Of a DNA stretch of 47,055 nucleotides, positions 40,550-47,055 are shown piece by piece. The position numbers and the translations under genes were made by a program. The first letter of the stretch is position 1; each line of letters starts with the position of its first letter. A model generated the notes under the pieces. That model searched no databases. It was not told the origin of the DNA and worked only from the letters and a program-made list of their open reading frames with translations. This DNA is from an uncultured Bacteroidia bacterium (GTDB taxonomy: Bacteria > Bacteroidota > Bacteroidia > JANWVE01): contig CALIZB010000001.1 of NCBI GenBank assembly GCA_938028625.1, positions 1 through 47,055 on the forward strand. The letters run 5' to 3'.

Positions 40550-43072
40550 TTAAAAGTGTATCAGTTTTATGTCTTCACAGTCAGGTTTAAGGATAATTTG
40601 CCCCGTACGTTTGTTAAGTATGCCGTACAATCGTATGCGGTTTGTGCTTTCAGGGGGAACACGTATGAGTTCTATCAAGTCTCCCCAGTAAGGACGTACA
40701 AGGTCAAACTGTGGTGGATAAACAAGGCGTTTTTGGGTATCTATAAATGCCCATTTAGCACCTATTTTGACAGGTTCTACGGGAGGTATGATATTATTAT
40801 TAACCAAAAAACTATTTTGTTTTTGTACTTCTCCTTTTTTATTGATTTCTACCCAGTTGTTATCCACATTTACAAAAGCTACACCTTCAAAGAAAGACTC
40901 TGCATCGTCAAATTTGAAGTCTATTACAGTCTGATTTTTAGCGTTAATATATCCATATTTGCGAAAATCTTTTTGTACAGGCGCTAGACTATCCTTAAAA
41001 GGTTTTGCATTAGTATAAGAAAAGGGAACGATAACATTTCCCAGTGTATCGATATATCCCCAGAGTCCTTGTTTAAGTACCGCGGCTTTACCTTCTGAGA
41101 ATGCCGTAACACGGTCATATTCGGGCTTAATAACAATTTTACCATCTAAATTCAGAAAACCAATTTTATCATTTTTCTTAAATTCTATACGCCTTTCGCT
41201 GGGTGTTCCAAGATATTCATGTGCACACAAGATAATTTCTCTGCCTTTTTTGTTAATCATTCCCCATGCGTTACCAATTCTGACAGTCGCAAAACCATCT
41301 TTGAAAGCTGTGATTTCATCATATTTAGGTTCTACAATCAAATTACCTGCACTATCTATACAGCCAAGTTTGTTTTTTACCTTAATAATACCTATACCTT
41401 CTTGATAAGTTATCATATTGTATGCTTTTACCGTATTTGAACTTTGCTTTCTCTCAATAGAGTCTAACCATAGTTTTGCTTGTGAATACGTATCAAAAAG
41501 AACTTCTTCACCATGATTTTTGATTGCCCATTTTAAGCCATTTTCAATGCGTATAATATCGTATTTGAAATTAAAATACAGTGTGCTATCTTTTTTAGAG
41601 AATTGGATTTGTCGTATTTGTTCGCCGTTTTGCCATTTGTACCAGTATCCTTCTTTTTTTAGGTATATCTCATTTTTTTGAAAAGATACATCTGAATACC
41701 TAAAAGGTAAAATTATTCTACCCAGAGTATCTATCAGTGTAAAAGCAGGAAGGTTTTCTTCTTTGGTGTCTAAAAGTATGTATTGAATATCTTCATAAAA
41801 ACTGCTTACTTGTTTAGTGTCTCTGAAAGGAATAATTATTTGATTATTAACATTGATACAGCCCCATTTTGCATTTTGTTTAACGCAAGCTAATCCATTA
41901 CTAAAATAATGCACTGTATCGTATTGCGCGGGAATAATTACTTCTCCTCTTTTGTTTAGAAATCCCCATTTATTGTAGATTTTGTAAGGCAAATAACCGT
42001 TTTTACAGGATAGCACTTTTTGTATCTCAGGCGATAATCGCCATAAACTTAAATCTTCTCTTTGTATCAATACATAGCCATCTTTTTTAGCTATGGCAAT
42101 TCCTTCGGAAAAAGGTTCTATATCTTCAAAATTAGCTTGCAGAACCCATCTACCTTTAAGGTCTATCAAGCCCCATTTATTCATTAAACGTGCAGGTGCT
42201 AGATTTTGGCTTACATTTTTGATGTCCTCAAAATAGTGTTTAAAGGTTCTTTTATACGATGTATCTATCAAAAACCAAACGTCTTTACGTTTTACAGGGC
42301 AATGTCCTTCATAAAAATTCTTTACGGCTTCATACTTTTTTTTACCAAGTTGTCTGCCACGAGTATCAATAAAAGTCCAATATAATCCATTAAAAACTCC
42401 CGCTTTACCTTCTGAAAAATCTGTAACCTCTTCATAATTAGGAGGAATAACAATTTTGCCATTAGTATTGATAAAACCCCACAAATTTAACTTTGCCGCC
42501 GCTCTATCTTGACAAAAAGGTCGTATTTGAAAAAATTTTGCAGGAGTTATTATGTTACCTGCTGTATCTAACAAACCATATTTTCGCCCTTGTGCATACC
42601 AAAGTAAATTTTGATAAAACGCTGTACCAATAGAGTCTATGTTTTTAATGTTGATTTGTTTTATTTTTTGTGTATGTTTATTATAGCATAGTAAAGTATT
42701 TAAATACCCTTTTTGTGCGGAAGCTATTCCTTGATAAAAATCACTTATCTGGTCATATTGTATAGGAATAATTACCTCACCTTTTACATTGATATAGCCA
42801 TATTTACCATTTTGTGATACTTTGAATAAGCCATGTACATTCATATCGCTGACATAATCATATCTTGGTGAACTAAGAACATCATTCCCATTAGCAAACC
42901 CCCATTTTCCGTTTTGTTTATATAGAATAAGTGTTTTTTCTGTAAGTTTCTTTTGTATAGAGTCTTGGTTTATCTCTTTTATCTTTTTGCGGATAACAAT
43001 TACCGACTGCGCATGCAGGCAGGGCAGAAATGAAAATAGGCAAATAACCCACAAAACAGTTAATTTATACAC
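40550..43072 (-). CDS. Secreted WG-repeat protein
   Basis: An 840-residue exported protein built almost wholly from WG repeats (PF14903 type), beta-rich units of about 35-45 residues. At least 18 units are visible, for example YGYINVKGEVIIPIQYDQI, WGFINTNGKIVIPPNYEEV, WGLIDLKGRWVLQANFEDI and WGYIDTLGNVIVPFSYTNA. Several are degenerate (WFLIDTSYKRTFKHYFEDI). The start chosen is GTG at 43072, which gives a clean signal peptide (YKLTVLWVICLFSFLPCLHA); an earlier in-frame TTG at 43096 falls in a promoter-like TATTTTTG box. WG proteins are thought to be binding surfaces, but no ligand is known here. It is divergent from a sensor kinase gene, 140 bp away. Confidence 0.8.
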   Translation of the reverse strand: MYKLTVLWVICLFSFLPCLHAQSVIVIRKKIKEINQDSIQKKLTEKTLILYKQNGKWGFANGNDVLSSPRYDYVSDMNVHGLFKVSQNGKYGYINVKGEVIIPIQYDQISDFYQGIASAQKGYLNTLLCYNKHTQKIKQINIKNIDSIGTAFYQNLLWYAQGRKYGLLDTAGNIITPAKFFQIRPFCQDRAAAKLNLWGFINTNGKIVIPPNYEEVTDFSEGKAGVFNGLYWTFIDTRGRQLGKKKYEAVKNFYEGHCPVKRKDVWFLIDTSYKRTFKHYFEDIKNVSQNLAPARLMNKWGLIDLKGRWVLQANFEDIEPFSEGIAIAKKDGYVLIQREDLSLWRLSPEIQKVLSCKNGYLPYKIYNKWGFLNKRGEVIIPAQYDTVHYFSNGLACVKQNAKWGCINVNNQIIIPFRDTKQVSSFYEDIQYILLDTKEENLPAFTLIDTLGRIILPFRYSDVSFQKNEIYLKKEGYWYKWQNGEQIRQIQFSKKDSTLYFNFKYDIIRIENGLKWAIKNHGEEVLFDTYSQAKLWLDSIERKQSSNTVKAYNMITYQEGIGIIKVKNKLGCIDSAGNLIVEPKYDEITAFKDGFATVRIGNAWGMINKKGREIILCAHEYLGTPSERRIEFKKNDKIGFLNLDGKIVIKPEYDRVTAFSEGKAAVLKQGLWGYIDTLGNVIVPFSYTNAKPFKDSLAPVQKDFRKYGYINAKNQTVIDFKFDDAESFFEGVAFVNVDNNWVEINKKGEVQKQNSFLVNNNIIPPVEPVKIGAKWAFIDTQKRLVYPPQFDLVRPYWGDLIELIRVPPESTNRIRLYGILNKRTGQIILKPDCEDIKLIHF

Positions 43073-43177
43073 AATACAAGGTTGGAGGTTATACAAAAAT
43101 AAACAGTTTTTGCAATATGTGAAGCACAGAAAAGTATTTTTTCGGTTAAATCCTGTTATAGATGTGATTTTTTTTCT

Positions 43178-43185
43178 TAACTTTG
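43178..43185 (+). promoter_or_regulatory. -7 box of the sensor kinase gene
   Basis: TAACTTTG matches TAnnTTTG and lies 27 bases before the ATG at 43213. It includes the TTG that would otherwise be taken as an earlier start. Confidence 0.5.
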
Positions 43186-43212
43186 TGTAACCTAATTTTT
43201 ATCTTATTCTGT

Positions 43213-45603
43213 ATGTTTGCTAATCTTTTTCAACCTAAAAACATAGAAAACTTTCCTATTTCAGAACAAAAGAAAATTATTCTTACCTCTAAAATAGCTA
43301 TCATAGGTGCGTCTGTACTTTTATTCTACATACCTTTAACGATAATCCTTAAAAGATATGAATTTTTATTTGCTGCGATTTTTACTTTTCTGAATTTTAT
43401 TTTGGTTATCGCTCTCAATAATAGAAATAAACACTTTTTCGCTAAGTTTTTATTGTGCTTTGAACCCATAATTCACATATTTTTTATAGAGCTTACACAA
43501 GGTAATAGCGTTCATTTGTATAACATGGTTATTATTTTTGTACCTTTTGTTGTGTTTGATTTCAAAAAAGAAAAGCAATATTCTATTACCTTTGCCCTTT
43601 TGAACTTTATTTCTATTGCTTTCTGTCAATTAGTTGTTTTTTATCCTGAACTTAATCCTTTTGTAAAACGTCCTCCTATATGGTGGTTTGAGTATTTAGA
43701 TTGGATTACCTCACCAATTGTTATTTTAGCTCTGATATTAGTAATCAGTAATACCAACAGTCAAAATGAAGAGAGATTAGCTAGTACACTTGAATATACT
43801 AAATTAGTATATAATGAGTTAGAAAGTACATTAAAGGAAAACCTTGAAGCTACTATACAGTTAGAAAAACTCAATCAAGAGCTTGCATCCCGAGAGGAAG
43901 AACTTAGACAGAATTTAGAAGAACTACAAGCTACACAGGAATCTCTAGTCAAAGAAAAACAGATAGTAGAAGACTTAAATAAAAGTCTTATGGTACGAGA
44001 GATTGAACTTAAACAGAATGTAGAAGAGCTTACTTATATGCAAGAGCAAATGCAAGCACAAAATAAACTATTGATAGAGGCTCGCAAAAAGATGGAAATG
44101 CAAAACCAAGAACTTGCTTCACGTGAAGAGGAACTTAAACAAAATTTAGAAGAACTCCATGCTACACAAGAACAGATGCGGCTTGCCCAGCAAGAAGCAG
44201 AACGTAACGCTATGAATGCCAATAAAATTTTTGAAGCCGCACCTGTGGGACTGTTTATTAGTAAGGTAAGCAATCAGACTATTATACAGGCAAATCAGGC
44301 TATGGTAAAACTGCTCAAAATCCCTATCTATGAGATTATAGGACGCAGTACTCTGAGCTTTTATGCTTCTGAAGAACAGGCAAAAACCGTTTTTGGCAAA
44401 CTTATTCAAAGCGGGCGATTTGATGATGAAGAAATAGACCTTAAATTAGATGATGGTTCAGTAATTACAGTACTCGTTTCTGCTCAGGTAATGACACTCA
44501 ACAATGAAAAAGTAATTGTTGCGGGATTAAATGATATTACAGCCCTTAAAAAAGCACAGGCAGAACTTTCAGATTTAGCACAAAACCTTAGTAAAAAAGT
44601 AGAAGAACAGACCGAAGAAATCAAGCGTTCTTTTGCGCAAATGGTACAAAATGAGAAAATGGCGGCACTCGGTCAGTTGGTAGCAGGGGTTGCCCATGAA
44701 ATCAATACGCCTATTGGGGCTATTAAAGCGTCAGCAGAGAATATGCAGGAGAACTTACCTACTCTCACTCACCAGTTTTTATATGGAGAAATTCCAATGT
44801 CCTTCACTACTGTATTGGAAAAAGCAGTTAATCATATACTTTATGAAAAAACCTCACTGAGCTCACGTGAAGAACGCGCGTATCGTAAGCAGATTACAGA
44901 AATACTAGAACAAAATAATATAGAAAACGCATCAGAAATTGCTTTTTCACTTGTACAGATTGGTTTAGTTAAAGACATTGAGTTTCTCGTTCCTGTTTTT
45001 CAGTCTGAAAATTACCAGAGTATGTTAGAATTACTTTCACGCATCGGAAAACTCAAACTTAACATAGATACCATTCTGGTAGCATCTAATAAAACCAAAA
45101 AAATTGTATCTGCACTGAAAGCCTATACACATAGACAAATAGAAACGCTTACACCTACAAATATTAATGAAAGTATAGAAACTGTGCTTATTTTGTATCA
45201 TAATCAAATCAAGCATGGTATAGAAGTAATTACAGATTTTGCAGAACTACCTATGATAGATTGTTATGCTGATGAACTCGGACAAGTATGGACAAATCTT
45301 ATTGTCAATGCACTTCAAGCTATGGAATATAAAGGAAAATTAACTATTACTACCAAAGTGCAAGATAAGAACATATTAGTAGCCATCAATGATAATGGAC
45401 CAGGTATTGCTCCAGAAATTCAAAGTAAAATATTCGAACCGTTCTTTACTACCAAAGTTCAAGGTGAGGGTACAGGTTTAGGATTAGACATTTGTAAAAA
45501 AATTATAGAAAAACATAACGGAAAGATGTTCTTCACCTCTGAACCCGGAAATACAACTTTTTATATCTCTTTGCCTATTCAGCAAACTGCTAACGCTCAG
45601 TAG
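43213..45603 (+). CDS. Membrane sensor histidine kinase with coiled-coil repeats and a PAS domain
   Basis: A 796-residue sensor kinase. In order: about six hydrophobic segments (about 25-180), a long coiled coil (about 190-330), a PAS domain (about 338-445, from FEAAPVGLFISKVS), a second short coiled coil, an H-box with H495 in AGVAHEINTPIGA, an unusually long stretch of some 140-150 residues before the linker to ATPase, and HATPase_c with the N-box NLIVNALQAM, G1 NDNGPGIA, F-box FEPFFTTK and G2 GEGTGLGLDI. The coiled coil has three copies of a unit with the core REEEL(R/K)QNLEELQATQE. No receiver domain or response regulator is adjacent. The start is ATG at 43213; a TTG at 43183 lies in a -7 box. 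The signal is unknown. Confidence 0.9.
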   Translation: MFANLFQPKNIENFPISEQKKIILTSKIAIIGASVLLFYIPLTIILKRYEFLFAAIFTFLNFILVIALNNRNKHFFAKFLLCFEPIIHIFFIELTQGNSVHLYNMVIIFVPFVVFDFKKEKQYSITFALLNFISIAFCQLVVFYPELNPFVKRPPIWWFEYLDWITSPIVILALILVISNTNSQNEERLASTLEYTKLVYNELESTLKENLEATIQLEKLNQELASREEELRQNLEELQATQESLVKEKQIVEDLNKSLMVREIELKQNVEELTYMQEQMQAQNKLLIEARKKMEMQNQELASREEELKQNLEELHATQEQMRLAQQEAERNAMNANKIFEAAPVGLFISKVSNQTIIQANQAMVKLLKIPIYEIIGRSTLSFYASEEQAKTVFGKLIQSGRFDDEEIDLKLDDGSVITVLVSAQVMTLNNEKVIVAGLNDITALKKAQAELSDLAQNLSKKVEEQTEEIKRSFAQMVQNEKMAALGQLVAGVAHEINTPIGAIKASAENMQENLPTLTHQFLYGEIPMSFTTVLEKAVNHILYEKTSLSSREERAYRKQITEILEQNNIENASEIAFSLVQIGLVKDIEFLVPVFQSENYQSMLELLSRIGKLKLNIDTILVASNKTKKIVSALKAYTHRQIETLTPTNINESIETVLILYHNQIKHGIEVITDFAELPMIDCYADELGQVWTNLIVNALQAMEYKGKLTITTKVQDKNILVAINDNGPGIAPEIQSKIFEPFFTTKVQGEGTGLGLDICKKIIEKHNGKMFFTSEPGNTTFYISLPIQQTANAQ

Positions 45604-45679
45604 AAATATTGCCTGTGTTATGTAAAAGACGTTAAAAAAAATGCTAAATTTGTTGCTATATTGGTATTAAATTTAATCC

Positions 45680-46693
45680 ATGAAAAACGAACTTTTAAAC
45701 CCACAACATACAGATAAAGAATTAGATACTTTTTTAAGACCACAGCGTTTTATAGATTTTACAGGACAGAATAAAACGATTGAAAACCTCTCTGTTTTTG
45801 TACAGGCGGCACTGCAGCGCAAAGAACCCTTGGACCATGTTCTGCTTCACGGACCTCCGGGCCTGGGTAAAACCACACTTTCCTATATCATAGCGCAGGA
45901 AATGGGCGCAAAAATGATAACTACCTCAGGACCTGTATTAGAAAAACCTGCGGATTTAGCAGGACTACTCACTAATTTAGACCCTTACAATGTTTTGTTC
46001 ATAGATGAAATACACCGTTTAAGTCCCGTGGTAGAAGAGTATTTGTACTCCGCAATGGAAGACTTCAAAATAGATATTATGTTAGACAGTGGTCCTAATG
46101 CCCGAAGTATTCAGATTGCTCTCAATCCTTTTACTCTGGTAGGAGCTACCACGCGTGCAGGCATGCTTACTGCACCTTTACGTGCAAGGTTCGGTATTAC
46201 GGCACGTCTGGAATATTATGACATAGAAACTCTTAAAAACATTATTATTCGTTCTGCAAAAATTATCAATGTTCCCATAGAAACGGAAGGTGCTCTGGAA
46301 ATAGCCAAAAGAAGCAGGGGAACACCTCGTATTGCTAACCGCTTATTGAAAAGAGTACGAGATTTTGCCCAAATCAAAGGAAATGGTAATATAGATAATG
46401 AAATTGCCGCTCTTTCTTTGGACGCATTAGAAGTAGACAGCTACGGATTAGATGATATGGACCACAAAATACTCCTTACTATTATTGAAAAGTTCAAAGG
46501 CGGACCCGTAGGACTAAATACGATTGCTACTGCTGTAAATGAAACTCCTGATACTATAGAAGAGGTATACGAACCTTACCTTATTCAGCAAGGATTTTTA
46601 GTGCGTACTCCACGCGGAAGAGAAGTTACAGAATTAACATACAAACACCTTAAAAAAAATGGCAAAAATATTTACCTAGATAGTTTATTCTGA
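45680..46693 (+). CDS. ruvB: Holliday junction branch migration helicase RuvB
   Basis: Hexameric AAA+ motor that drives branch migration with RuvA. The 337 residues show Walker [10 protein letters not shown] (58-66), Walker B FIDEIHR (D109, E110), sensor [19 protein letters not shown], sensor II around [18 protein letters not shown], and the C-terminal winged-helix domain ([20 protein letters not shown]). The length is normal. ruvA is not adjacent. The start is ATG at 45680. The partial Rpn-like gene is convergent, 2 bp away. Confidence 0.98.
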   Translation: MKNELLNPQHTDKELDTFLRPQRFIDFTGQNKTIENLSVFVQAALQRKEPLDHVLLHGPPGLGKTTLSYIIAQEMGAKMITTSGPVLEKPADLAGLLTNLDPYNVLFIDEIHRLSPVVEEYLYSAMEDFKIDIMLDSGPNARSIQIALNPFTLVGATTRAGMLTAPLRARFGITARLEYYDIETLKNIIIRSAKIINVPIETEGALEIAKRSRGTPRIANRLLKRVRDFAQIKGNGNIDNEIAALSLDALEVDSYGLDDMDHKILLTIIEKFKGGPVGLNTIATAVNETPDTIEEVYEPYLIQQGFLVRTPRGREVTELTYKHLKKNGKNIYLDSLF

Positions 46694-46695
46694 TT

Positions 46696-47055
46696 TTATA
46701 GTTTTTCAATTTCCTCCTCGCTTAATCCTGTGGATAAAGCAATAGTTTTTATGTCTATTCCTAATGCTTTTAATTGTATAGCAGTTTGTATTTTACCTTC
46801 TTTAATGCCTTTTTCTAAACCTTCTTTAATACCTTGTTTTCTGCCTTTTTCTATTCCCTTTTGCTCTGCAAATTCTAATTTTATTTGTTCTGTTTCAGCA
46901 ATGCTTGCTCTGTAACGCAGTTCGTCTATGTGTTTTTCGTATTCTTTACGTTCTTTTTCAGGTAATTTCAAAACATCTAATTGTTTTTTCGCTTCTTTTA
47001 AGCCTTTGGCTTTGAAATTATTTAATACTTCATCTGTTTTTAAGAAATATATCCA
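46696..47055 (-). CDS. Rpn/PD-(D/E)XK nuclease family protein, C-terminal part only
   Basis: 119 residues open to the right edge, so the start and the nuclease core are outside the window. What is visible is the C-terminal portion of the PD-(D/E)XK 'recombination-promoting nuclease/putative transposase' family: WIYFLKTDEVLNNFKAKGLK, a charged helical stretch, then Gly-Lys/Glu-rich repeats (GIEKGRKQGIKEGLEKGIKE) and a small helix-turn-helix-like tail (LKALGIDIKTIALSTGLSEE). This tail arrangement is characteristic of the family. The gene is convergent with ruvB, 2 bp away. Such genes are often multicopy and accessory. Confidence 0.8.
   Translation of the reverse strand, partial: WIYFLKTDEVLNNFKAKGLKEAKKQLDVLKLPEKERKEYEKHIDELRYRASIAETEQIKLEFAEQKGIEKGRKQGIKEGLEKGIKEGKIQTAIQLKALGIDIKTIALSTGLSEEEIEKL

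Noticed and set aside
46696-47055. Complete insertion sequence at the right edge
   Set aside because: Only the C-terminal part of an Rpn-like gene is present, and no terminal inverted repeats or target duplications can be seen before the window ends.
1-47055. CRISPR array, toxin-antitoxin pair, restriction system or prophage
   Set aside because: I read both strands and found no regularly spaced repeats, no recognisable toxin or methylase genes, and no phage structural genes.

Overview
The window is a stretch of chromosome from a low-GC member of the Bacteroidota. The signs are promoters of the TTG-N19/21-TAnnTTTG type, mostly weak or absent Shine-Dalgarno sequences, a TonB receptor, LolA, a WG-repeat protein, a DUF5723-like outer-membrane protein and a type B L31. 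Class or genus cannot be fixed from the sequence alone. The content is almost all housekeeping. No CRISPR array, prophage, integrase or complete insertion sequence was seen. The only gene of mobile-element type is a truncated Rpn-like PD-(D/E)XK gene at the right edge.

Layout. 1-5051: one-carbon and methyl-cycle enzymes (fhs, ahcY), leucyl aminopeptidase and a WbqC-like protein. 5150-12638: envelope genes (secreted protein plus DUF5723-like barrel, GT-C membrane glycosyltransferase, coiled-coil membrane protein, TPR lipoprotein, beta-propeller lipoprotein), then hsp20. 12865-17625: serine dehydratase alpha chain, a GC-rich structured intergenic element, and a two-gene operon of solute-binding protein and TonB receptor. 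17895-21455: LolA-like protein, a 301-bp structured gap, MltD-like lytic transglycosylase, yajC and a small unknown protein. 21579-26873: a translation block of tRNA-Lys-Leu, then tRNA-Thr-Tyr-Gly-Thr-tuf, then tRNA-Trp-secE-nusG-rplK-rplA-rplJ-rplL, then rpmE2. 26953-33032: thiL, pdxA, sucD, a class-III aminotransferase and an isolated atpF-atpH pair. 33103-37499: recO, dusB, tRNA-Glu and etfB-etfA with a BFN/UVR nuclease gene. 37661-40486: MscS channel, a voltage-gated cation channel with a Cav-like EGW filter, a frameshifted SPFH lipoprotein and a tiny membrane protein. 40550-47055: WG-repeat protein divergent from a large sensor kinase, then ruvB and the Rpn-like gene.

The most notable points are: (1) the tRNA order Thr-Tyr-Gly-Thr-tuf, which matches the E. 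coli thrU-tyrU-glyT-thrT-tufB unit; (2) rplL ending in a terminator followed by rpmE2, with no rpoBC; (3) atpF-atpH separated from the rest of ATP synthase; (4) a 9-bp inverted repeat over the -33 element of rpmE2; (5) two distant intergenic elements sharing a 13-nt hairpin-loop motif, one of them a GC-rich multi-stem element filling a convergent gap; (6) an unexplained structured 301-bp gap at 18558-18858; (7) near-identical stable-RNA promoters 13 kb apart; (8) two apparent modes of translation start, with first genes having the -7 box a few bases before ATG and some internal genes having strong Shine-Dalgarno sites. I did not find a clearly new multi-gene defence or metabolic system. The structured intergenic elements and the WG-protein/kinase pair are the best candidates for undescribed biology.
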